Assembly (NCBI RefSeq): GCF_000517085.1
Contig: NZ_KI912107.1
Location: forward strand, 4,585,980-4,649,979
Direction: 5' to 3'
DNA length: 64,000 bases
Source of the DNA: Saccharicrinis fermentans DSM 9555 = JCM 21142
GTDB taxonomy: Bacteria > Bacteroidota > Bacteroidia > Bacteroidales > Marinilabiliaceae
A program made the translations under genes and the position numbers. How positions within the stretch are numbered: position 1 is the first letter of the stretch; each line of letters opens with the position of its first letter. Shown piece by piece: positions 56,311 to 63,867 of the stretch. The notes under the pieces were generated by a model that saw only the letters and a list, made by a program, of their open reading frames with translations, was not told the origin of the DNA and ran no database searches.

Positions 56311-57537
56311 TTGCGAAAATTTGATGGTACAAAGTTTCTATTTACAAGAGTAAAACAGAATTATTCCAAAGGCACAGGAGTTGACAAGATGTCGTTTGCA
56401 GATATTGAGAAATATGGTGTATCCAAATTCCTCAAGGAGTTGCAAACAGAACTTCGTACCAATACCTACCGAAGTCAGGCTGTTCGTCAGGTAGAAATCC
56501 CGAAGGAGAAGAAAGGTGAGTTTCGCATGTTGGGTATTCCCACCATAAAAGACAGAGTAGCACAAATGGCTGTTAAGATGCTGATTGAGCCACTTTGGGA
56601 AGCCGACTTTATTACTACTTCATATGGATTTAGACCCAAACGGGGGGCACAGGATGCAATCAAGCAAATCAAACAGAATATCTACGATGGACATCATTTC
56701 ATCTATGATGCAGATTTATCGAAATACTTCGATACCATTCCTCACGATAAACTGTTTGTACTGCTTAAAGAACGCATCAGTGACAAAGGAATTCTGGATA
56801 TTATCGAACAGTGGTTAACAGCCCCAAAACAATTAAAGAACGGAAAGTTGTTGTCGAGTACAGCAGGTACGCCGCAAGGAGGGGTTATTAGTCCATTGTT
56901 ATCGAATATTTACCTACATGCTTTTGACCGAATAGTCAATAATTCAAAGAGTAAATTCTCCAAAGCAAACATACGAATTGTGCGTTATGCCGATGACTTT
57001 GTGCTTATGGGAACTTACTATTACAGCAGAGAAATATTAGCACATATCGATTCATTAATGACACGGATGGGGCTTGCCATCAATAAGGAAAAGACAACTA
57101 TTTTGCATGTGCATAAGAAAAGCCTATTCTTTTTGGGGTTTGAGTTCAGGGTAATCCGCTCCAAATTCGCTTGGAACAGGAAGAACTATACCAACGTCCG
57201 CCCGAGTATGAAATCAAGGAGTAAACTCTTTGCCAACATTCGTGAGCTTTTAGCAAAACGTAGGCATTGGAAGATTGAACCTTTGCTTTACAAGCTCAAC
57301 TCATTATTAATAGGTTGGCTTAATTATTTCTCTATAAGTAAGGTAACGCACATTTGGGAAACCATAAAGGTTATCATCAAACACTTGGATTATAAACTAT
57401 TTAAATGGCTCAAAAGCAAAGGACGTAAAGCGCACAAGTCGCTTCGCCAGCGACCATACAGTACTTTTGTACAAAGCAAAAGGCTGTTAGACTTGGAAAA
57501 GTATGCACGCTTGAAAACCCTTGCGAAAGCTCAATGA
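56311..57537 (+). CDS. Reverse transcriptase/maturase of intron copy C, N-terminally truncated
   Basis: The frame is open from a TTG at 56311, whose first 13 residues (MRKFDGTKFLFTR) come from the IS21 end and flanking sequence, fused to VKQNYSKGTG of the RT. RT motifs GVDKMSFADIEKY, GTPQGGVISPLL and YADD are intact, and unlike copy B the maturase domain is in frame (LFFLGFEFRVIRSK). Whether it is translated is unknown. Confidence 0.75.
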   Translation: MRKFDGTKFLFTRVKQNYSKGTGVDKMSFADIEKYGVSKFLKELQTELRTNTYRSQAVRQVEIPKEKKGEFRMLGIPTIKDRVAQMAVKMLIEPLWEADFITTSYGFRPKRGAQDAIKQIKQNIYDGHHFIYDADLSKYFDTIPHDKLFVLLKERISDKGILDIIEQWLTAPKQLKNGKLLSSTAGTPQGGVISPLLSNIYLHAFDRIVNNSKSKFSKANIRIVRYADDFVLMGTYYYSREILAHIDSLMTRMGLAINKEKTTILHVHKKSLFFLGFEFRVIRSKFAWNRKNYTNVRPSMKSRSKLFANIRELLAKRRHWKIEPLLYKLNSLLIGWLNYFSISKVTHIWETIKVIIKHLDYKLFKWLKSKGRKAHKSLRQRPYSTFVQSKRLLDLEKYARLKTLAKAQ

Positions 57538-57666
57538 AGAACTCTATCGGTAAGCCGTATGAGGGAAAACTTCACGTACGGTTTGATGAAGGGGGCGCTG
57601 ATAGTTTACTTATTATTGCTACTTTTAGAAGTAATAATGGGAGTAAGCTATCAGGCTCTACTCTAC
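56347..57666 (+). mobile_element. Group II intron copy C, 5'-truncated
   Basis: Matches 41268-42586 of intron B with about three substitutions and one extra T. It lacks the whole 5' ribozyme (domains I-III) and the first 62 codons of the protein. The truncation point is 16 bases from the IS21 right end, so an IS21-associated deletion is likely. Domain V is at 57551-57584 and the 3' end at 57666. Not mobile by itself. Confidence 0.9.
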
Positions 57667-57721
57667 TGCACAAGCAAAAGAAACGACATTTCGACATTTG
57701 GATGACCTAAAGACATGACTA

Positions 57722-57752
57722 TTGGTCATTATGATATTTAATCGTATCTTTG
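57722..57752 (+). promoter_or_regulatory. Promoter of the AAA ATPase gene
   Basis: TTG (57722-57724), a 20-nt spacer, TATCTTTG (57745-57752), a full Bacteroidota promoter. The start codon at 57763 is only about 10 nt beyond the -7 element, so the mRNA leader would be almost absent. Confidence 0.7.
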
Positions 57753-58529
57753 AAATAAAAAGATGTTTGATAGAACAATTGAAAACACAATAAAGGAAAA
57801 AATCAACAGTGGGAAAGCTATCGTTGTTGTTGGTGCACGACAAGTAGGAAAAACAACTTTACTAAACGAGATTCTAAAAGACAAAGATTATTTATTCCTT
57901 GACGCTGATGACCCTGCAACAAGAAATCTATTACAAAGCCCAACGACAGAACAAATTCGCACATTTATTGGCGATTACAAATACATATTTCTTGACGAAG
58001 CTCAAAGAATAGCAGGAATCGGTTTGACTTTAAAAATCATTACTGACCAATTCAAAAAAGTTCAGTTATTTGTAAGTGGTTCTTCATCATTTGATTTAGG
58101 AAATGAATTGAATGAGCCATTGACGGGCAGAAAATGGGAATATGAATTGTTTCCAATATCTTGGGAAGAATACGAAAATAAAATCGGATTCATAAAATCA
58201 GAACAGCAAATAGAAAACAGATTACTCTATGGGCTTTATCCCGAGGTTATTAATAATCAAGGTAAAGAGCGGGAGACTTTGAAAAATCTTGTAAATAGCT
58301 ATTTGTATCGTGATATTTTAGCATTTTCAGATATCAGAAAACCTGAAGTCCTTGATAAACTATTACAAGCTTTGGCTTTACAAATGGGAAGCGAGGTGAA
58401 TTATAATGAAATATCTCAACTGATTGGAATTAATAAAATTACAGTTCAAAAATACATTGACATCCTAGAAAAAGGATATATTGTTTTTAAACTTAATAGC
58501 TTTAGCCGAAATATTAGAAATGAAATTAA

Positions 58530-60052
58530 TTCTACTTTAACAGATTTATTGCTTTGAATAACAGAGGTCTATGTCACGCTGTCGCTTTTCATGTCGCTGC
58601 TGCAGTTTTTCCAGCATCCGTTCATCGGTCATTTCACGATAAAATTTGTATACCATAAAATCCATAATGTCTCTTGCCGACAACAATGGGACTTCGTCTT
58701 GATTCAATAGTTTTTCTTTCAGCATAAAGCTGCCCACCATTAAGTTGAGGGCTACTTGGTGATGCCATGACAGCCATTTGCGGGTTTGGAACTGATCCAA
58801 GCCTACTATCTGTTTTTGCTCTTTGAAGCTATGCTCAATGAAAAAGCGTTGTGCCTGCATGTATGCCAGCGCCTGATGCGTGTATTGAGCAAGTTCTGCG
58901 TTAGTGAACGAATATTTTATTTCTACTCCCTGCTTTGTCTTTCTTTTCGAAATGACCAGCAACCGTTTCTCAACAATGTTCTGAACCTTATCCCAAATGT
59001 AAACTGTCTTAAAATGGAACAATCCCTTCAGCTTTCCCTTGGCAGAATCACGAATGTCAAGCTTTTTCCAGTCCTTGTTTGTAAGCGTTTCTATATATTC
59101 GTTAGCGTTTACCGATGGGGTGCTTGCCTTCGGCCTTTTGGGTGGGCGCCCACGATTGCTCTTTCGCTCTGGAATATGTAGTTCTGGTTTTTCAAGGTGG
59201 ATTTTTTGATCGCTATGAATGTCAAGCATGTACACCAAACCCATATCCTCAACCGAACGGGTAAACGCAAGGTCATTGCCATAAAGTCCATCCCCCCCCA
59301 ACGTAATCGAACTCGATACCCATTTCCAGTTGGTGCTTCACAATATCTGTAGCCAGCTCCGGTTTTGTCTTGAAAACCCTGTCCTCTTTGGGGATGCCAG
59401 CAGTTTCACACCTGGCGTTGTTAGTACACCATGACCTTGGAAGGTACAGTCTCGTGTCGACCAACGCTGCATATTTGTCCGTGCACAAGCAACCAAAAAC
59501 TGCAACCTGCGAGTTTGCAGTCTTCCCAACGTTCCCGCAATACTGGTGATCAACACCAATGCTTTTGTCACCTTTTTTCACCCATCCGCTTTCGTCTATG
59601 AGTAATCCTTTTAATTTTTGGTTTGGGAGTGATTGGTCTACCTGATTTGCTATTTGGTCGATGACAGCTCTTGCATCCCAATTGGATTCGGTGATAAAAT
59701 GCTGCATCTTATGGTAGTCTGCGTTTAATGTCTCAGTGATGCGTTCGATGTTTTTCAAATCGCTTAAAGCTAGACCTTCGACGTATTGAGTAGCTTTGTC
59801 GAAGTTGGATTTTGTTCTATTTTTAAAATGGTGCTGAAATTCAGATAAATACACTTCAAGTCGGTTGTTGACCGCTAGCAGTGTTTTACCATTATTCGTA
59901 TATTTTTTTAAGTTTTTCGCCCGTTACCCATTGCAAACTTGAGTTTTGTTCTTTGTTTCAATTGCAATATACTAATTTACTGTTTATTACGAAAGAAAAA
60001 CAATACTAAATTATCGTTTTTTCAGTGATCATTTTAATCTGTTAAAGTAGAA
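58530..60052 (-). mobile_element. IS701-family element with TTAA duplication
   Basis: Perfect 16-bp terminal inverted repeats TTCTACTTTAACAGAT (58530-58545) and ATCTGTTAAAGTAGAA (60037-60052). Target duplication TTAA at 58526-58529 and 60053-60056. This fits the 4-bp YTAR target duplications reported for IS701. Length 1523 bp. Confidence 0.9.
58546..59854 (-). pseudogene. IS701-family transposase, frameshifted
   Basis: N-terminal part 59854-59273 (MYLSEFQHHFKNRTKSNFDK; LKGLLIDESGWVKKGDKSIG with the first Asp) and C-terminal part 59301-58546 (GDGLYGNDLAFTRSVEDMGL; QRFFIEHSFKEQKQIVGLDQ with the Glu). The two frames overlap at a run of eight C (59292-59299; G8 on the coding strand), an indel hotspot. 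Inactive unless slippage restores the frame. Confidence 0.85.
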
Positions 60053-60417
60053 TTAAGCAGAATCGGAAAATCTATTTTTATGACAATGGTATCCGAAATA
60101 TGATTATTGGGAACTTTAACCAATTAGATTTGAGAGTTGATAAAGGCGCTTTATGGGAAAATTTTCTCGTGTCAGAAAGGAGAAAACAAAATATGTACAA
60201 AGATACTTTTGCAAAAATGTATTTCTGGAGAACAAAACAACAACAGGAAATTGATTTTGTAGAAGAGAGTAATGGACAAATTACTGGATTTGAATTTAAG
60301 TGGAATAATAAAAAGACTAGATTTCCTCAGAATTTTATAGCTACATATGAAGCTGAGGGGCACGTGATTGACAGGAATAATTTTAGAGAATTTGTAAAAA
60401 TATAGCAATGCCAGAGC

Positions 60418-60540
60418 ACAACATTTTGTAAACGTAATGGCAGGCAAAGTGTTAAATATCAAGGTTTGTAGCCCGCTCAAACAAAATAGTAGTTTGACAG
60501 GAAACAACCACGCAACCTGCCACTACTCATACAATTTACC
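60418..60540 (+). other. attC-like hairpin site 2 after the AAA ATPase gene
   Basis: Left arm GTAATGGCAGG (60434-60444) and right arm CCTGCCACTAC (60516-60526), spacer 71 nt. The one mismatch is A.C on the top strand and G.T on the bottom. Weaker pairing extends outward (TTTGTAAAC/TCATACAATTTACC). ACAACA precedes the left arm (60418-60423) as at site 1. Starts 13 nt after the gene's stop. An intron 5' fragment begins at 60541. Confidence 0.55.
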
Positions 60541-60784
60541 GTGTACGCCGAGAGAAGAGAGGCGATTATAAGTAAATCTCTTCATAAGTCGAGAGCCTTG
60601 GGAATCGAGAGATGAAATTGGCTATAGATATTCAGTGGGTGTAATTCCCACCCATCCAAAGCCCGCTAGCGGGATGGCAGATAATCCAATGGGTGATTCC
60701 GTAAGGATAGCAGAATTGAACGAAGAGAAATCATGAGCACCGAAAGGAATAAGCTTTGATAAATAAATGTGTATTAAGTAGTAG
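60541..60784 (+). mobile_element. Group II intron 5' fragment (D)
   Basis: Begins GTGTACGCCGAGAGAAG. Shares with intron B the domain I-like motif CAGTGGGTGTAATTCCCACC (B has CAGTAGGTGTAAATCCTACC). GC-rich stem CCCGCTAGCGGG follows. No RT or domain V: IS66 sequence starts at 60785. A different intron from A, B and C. Confidence 0.5.
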
Positions 60785-61225
60785 TCCAATCATGCGTGCT
60801 TTTGAAAAATGGATAGAAGGCTATTACCCCAAAGCGCTACAAGGAGGAAAGATGAGTAAGGCGCTGGCTTATACATACAATCTTTTCCTACGCCTGTCTC
60901 GCTATCATCTTGATGGCCGATATCTGCCAGACAACAACGGAGCTAAAAATGCAATTAGGCCGTTAGCAGTTGGAAGAAAAGGCTATCTGTTTTGTGGCAA
61001 CCATGATGCCGCAGAAAATGCAGCAATTATGATTTAGACTTGGCTGATCTTTTGCCGCACAATTGGAAAAAGTCTAATAGTTGTCAGAATATTCCAAAAA
61101 ACACCCACTAATTTCGATTAATTCCAAAAGATTCCAGTAAAACTTAGAGAATTCCAACGCTCCAATCGACATCCGGATTGGAGCATTTTTTTACTTTGCA
61201 ATATGTAGCAGACCGCATATTTACT
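60785..61225 (+). pseudogene. IS66 tnpC 3' fragment with internal deletion
   Basis: Codes for MRAFEKWIEGYYPKALQGGK and the NNGAKNAIRPLAVGRKGYLF region with the A run intact. 97 bp between two CAGCAATTATG repeats (53354-53364 and 53451-53461 in the complete copy) are deleted. Ends with the IS66 right end GCATATTTAC. Confidence 0.85.
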
Positions 61226-61244
61226 GAATATTAAACTATCAATA

Positions 61245-61303
61245 AAACGACCGCAGGGCAGGCCAGAACAATAGCCCCGGGGCCGGCGTTGGCGAGAGAG
61301 CTT
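61245..61303. repeat. Dispersed repeat R2, 3' half, copy 3
   Basis: GACCGCAGGGCAGGCCAGAA ... GGGGCCGGCGTTGGCGAGAG, as in 32354-32400. Confidence 0.75.
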
Positions 61304-61306
61304 CAA

Positions 61307-61452
61307 GGGCGCACTCGAGGAGGTCGTGTGGCTGGCCTAGCGCGAAAGAAGAGAGTGCAGGATGGAATTGGAGCTCGGTGCGGGTTGATAGCGATCTATT
61401 GTTCTAGACTTTTTTGGTCCTTTTTGTGGCAATGACAAAAAGGACATGACGA
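61307..61452. repeat. Dispersed repeat R1, copy 3
   Basis: GGGCGCACTCGAGGAGGTC ... GATCTATTGTTCTAGAC ... GTCCTTTTTGTGGCAATGAC then AAAAAGGAC. Here the GTCCTTTTT/AAAAAGGAC hairpin is uninterrupted, without the 50-bp subunits found in copies 1 and 2. Confidence 0.75.
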
Positions 61453-61453
61453 T

Positions 61454-61553
61454 AATTTTCAATCAATGAGTGATTCTCATTTGAAAGCTCAACTATCAGG
61501 TTAACGAGCGCAGGGTTGGCCAGAACAATAGCCGTGGTCGGCGGCGAGAGCTG
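61454..61553. repeat. Dispersed repeat R2, copy 4
   Basis: AATTTTCAATCAATGAGTGA ... GCAGGGTTGGCCAGAACAAT; diverged from copies 1 and 2. Confidence 0.65.
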
Positions 61554-61554
61554 T

Positions 61555-61681
61555 AACGCGGAAAATGCATTAGAAAATCTATTACGTCTTTAAATGGCTT
61601 CAAAAGAAGTCACTACGTTACTTTTCTTCAACTCACCATAGTAGTTGCTATGGCTCGTCTCAGAAAAGCCTTCTTTTTTGT
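61555..61681. repeat. Dispersed repeat R3, copy 2
   Basis: CGGAAAATGCATTAGAAAAT ... AGAAAAGCCTTCTTTT, about 95 percent like 32407-32531 by eye. Confidence 0.8.
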
Positions 61682-61682
61682 A

Positions 61683-61911
61683 GTAACCATGATGCCGCAG
61701 AAAATGCAGCAATTATGATTTAGACTTGGCTGATCTTTTGCCGCATAATTGGAAAAAGTCTAATAGTTGTCAGAATATTCCAAAAAACACCCACTAATTT
61801 CGATTAATTCCAAAAGATTCCAGTAAAACTTAGAGAATTCCAACGCTCAAATCGACATCCGGATTGGAGCATTTTTTTACTTTGCAATATGTAGCAGACC
61901 GCATATTTACG
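61683..61911 (+). pseudogene. IS66 right-end fragment, second copy
   Basis: Repeats 61001-61225, including the same 97-bp deletion, with two or three changes. The shared deletion shows that one of these fragments was copied from the other. Confidence 0.85.
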
Positions 61912-62401
61912 GAATATCGTCCATCATATGTAATACCATTGACTTTATATTTGGATCTATACGCCATAGTTATTGTTACATTCAGCATAGTCAAAGTAAA
62001 CTTTGTTACACAGAGCTACTTTATGGCAGAATAAATGTGGGATCTCTTTTTTTTGTGGTTGTTGAATTAATAACGACACCGGTTAACTATATTTAACAAA
62101 TACAAATGATGGTCTGCTTTCTGTAAAATATAATCGTGGGCATGTGCTTGTGTATTAGCAATATATTGTCTTTTAGATGGACAGAAATAGACGCCGATAT
62201 AAAGGGCAAAACGTTAAAGATAATCAATAAAAAATTAATTACAAGTGATTTTTCTTGGATTGTAATGATTTTGCAAATACTTTCGCCAATCGTTTTCCTA
62301 ACATTTGTCATGAAAAGGGATACGTTAATCTAATTTAAGATTAAAGGTACTGCAAATTTTTTAAACTTTGCAGGGTGAGTATAAACCAAAATTATGTGTG
62401 T
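61912..62401. other. Spacer at the end of the accessory island
   Basis: A 65-codon ORF (62136-62333) ends with one hydrophobic segment (FSWIVMILQILSPIVFLTFV) but has no recognisable start context or family. The CAGCATAGTCAAAGTAAACT stretch near 61983 resembles sequence in intron B near 40619, perhaps a relic. Nothing else seen. Confidence 0.4.
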
Positions 62402-62932
62402 ATGAGAAAGCTAAAACTATTGTTATTAGTTGTTTTAGCAGGACCAGGATTTTTATCATTTATCAATGGAATACCAGAGCCTTCAATAGGTTTAGGGATA
62501 GGAGATAAGGTACCTGAGTTAAGAACTACGTTACTGAACGGTTCCGACTTTGATTTAAAATCGTTACAAGGAAAGATGGTTTTAATTGATTTTTGGGCTT
62601 CGTTCGATGGAGAGTCTCGCGTAGATAATCATCAAAAGATGATGCTTCAAAAGAAATTTGCGAATAGTAAATTTTACAATGGAGAGGGTTTTGTTGTTGT
62701 TTCAATCTCTCTCGACAGATTTAAATCGCCTTTGGCCAAAGCTATTAAGGAAGATGGGCTAATCAATGCCCTGCATATCTGCGACTATCAAGGAGCGGAA
62801 TCTTCTATCGCAAAAAGCTTTGAAGTAAAGGAGCCAGTCAATTACCTGATTGATGGAGACGGCCGTTTGGTGGCGCGTGGCTCAAGTATTAACAAAGTGG
62901 CTGAGTCACTGGAGTACCTTCACAGAAATTAA
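62402..62932 (+). CDS. TlpA-like protein lacking the CxxC motif
   Basis: 176 residues from ATG 62402; nine upstream residues in frame from a GTG at 62375 are unlikely. Signal peptide, then a TlpA/thioredoxin-like fold (GDKVPELRTTLLNGSDFDLK, LQGKMVLIDFWASFDGESRV). Where TlpA proteins have WASWCGPCR this one has WASFDGESR: both redox Cys are absent. The cis-Pro position also differs (KEPVNYLIDGDG). Paralogue of the next gene, so presumably a non-redox binding or partner protein. Confidence 0.85.
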   Translation: MRKLKLLLLVVLAGPGFLSFINGIPEPSIGLGIGDKVPELRTTLLNGSDFDLKSLQGKMVLIDFWASFDGESRVDNHQKMMLQKKFANSKFYNGEGFVVVSISLDRFKSPLAKAIKEDGLINALHICDYQGAESSIAKSFEVKEPVNYLIDGDGRLVARGSSINKVAESLEYLHRN

Positions 62933-63145
62933 TTTTCTTCTTTCAATATTTTTTTTAAAAATATACAAATAACTAAGTTTGCTTAAGGATTTGGTTGGGG
63001 GTGATTTGCATCCTTAAATCATTTCCTTTAAATTTTAGGCAAGATTCTTGTTAGTGATGAACTTAAGTTTGTAATAAGCCTTAAACATTTACAACAGTAC
63101 AGCTGTTTGATGTATGTTTTATTTAGCAATTAAATAAATATAGAT

Positions 63146-63682
63146 ATGAAGAATATGAAGTTAAGAAAGTACGGCATTGCACTGATGGCATTGTTCTTAT
63201 TTAGCATTCAAATGAGTGCAAAGGATAATGTTAAGGTGGGGCTTGAGATAGGGGATAAGGCCCCAGATATTAAATTGTTATCGCCCGAAGGTGAGGTGAT
63301 TGCTCTTTCGTCTCTCAAGGGAAAAATGGTTTTAATTGATTTCTGGGCATCATGGTGTGGACCTTGTCGTCATGAAAATCCTAACGTAGTAGGGGTGTAT
63401 AATGATTATAAAGACAAGAAATTTGTCAATGGCAAAGGATTTACGGTTTACAGTGTTTCTCTTGATAAGTCAAAGGAGCGTTGGGTTAAAGCCATTGAAG
63501 ACGATAAGCTCACCTGGACCAACCATGTAAGTGACCTTTTAGGTTGGGGTTCTAAAGCAGCCAAGGTATATGGAGTGAGAGGAATACCTGATAATTTTTT
63601 GATTGATGGTGATGGAATTATTGTGGCAAAAAGATTAAGAGGCCCATATTTAGGTGCTGCTCTTAAGAAGCTTGAGAAATAG
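63146..63682 (+). CDS. TlpA-family thiol-disulfide oxidoreductase
   Basis: 178 residues. Signal peptide (LRKYGIALMALFLFSIQMSA), GDKAPDIKLLSPEGEVIALS, then LIDFWASWCGPCRHENPNVV with the redox pair CGPC, and the cis-Pro loop GVRGIPDNFLIDGDG. Predicted periplasmic reductase, for example for cytochrome c maturation or oxidative damage. Tandem paralogue of the CxxC-less gene, 213 nt upstream. A weak hairpin (ATGGCAGT 63709-63716 / ACTGCCAT 63732-63739) lies after it. Confidence 0.93.
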   Translation: MKNMKLRKYGIALMALFLFSIQMSAKDNVKVGLEIGDKAPDIKLLSPEGEVIALSSLKGKMVLIDFWASWCGPCRHENPNVVGVYNDYKDKKFVNGKGFTVYSVSLDKSKERWVKAIEDDKLTWTNHVSDLLGWGSKAAKVYGVRGIPDNFLIDGDGIIVAKRLRGPYLGAALKKLEK

Positions 63683-63867
63683 AGATATCTTTTATCTTAC
63701 ACAAATATATGGCAGTGCATCGAGAGTATGTACTGCCATTGTTAGTTGTATGTATGACATTTTAGTAAAAACATCTTAAAACGCTGTCAATTTGTCCAAA
63801 AAAGCAGCGATGGCAAAATTATTGTTAAGCCAAAGCCAAATAAACGAAATAATAATAAAATAATATA

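Larger units (their letters stand above)
53816..56331 (-). mobile_element. IS21-family element
   Basis: istA and istB on the minus strand. Terminal repeats: ACCATCAATTTTTCG (from 53819) at the left, and CGAAAATTTGATGGT (to 56328) at the right, inverted relative to each other. Each is followed inward by a second ATCAT-containing repeat (AAACCATCATTCTACA and its counterpart near 56297), as in IS21 ends. Exact ends uncertain by a few bases; no clear target duplication. Confidence 0.75.
57763..60405 (+). pseudogene. AAA/DUF4143 ATPase gene interrupted by IS701
   Basis: First part 57763-58529: IVVVGARQVGKTTLLNEIL (Walker A GARQVGKTT), YIFLDEAQRI (Walker B), LFVSGSSSFDL, FPISWEEYENKIG and a winged helix. 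Second part 60057-60405: KQNRKIYFYDNGIRNMI, GALWENFLVSERRKQ, QEIDFVEESNGQITGFEFKW, the DUF4143 nuclease-like domain. Removing the IS and one TTAA copy joins them in frame into 371 residues (RNEI-KQNRKIYFYD). Such ATPases are widespread accessory proteins, some toxin-antitoxin-like, with no agreed substrate. Followed at once by attC-like site 2. Confidence 0.9.

Noticed and set aside
62136-62333. 65-codon ORF with one hydrophobic segment
   Set aside because: Could be a small membrane protein, but there is no start evidence and it lies in island debris.
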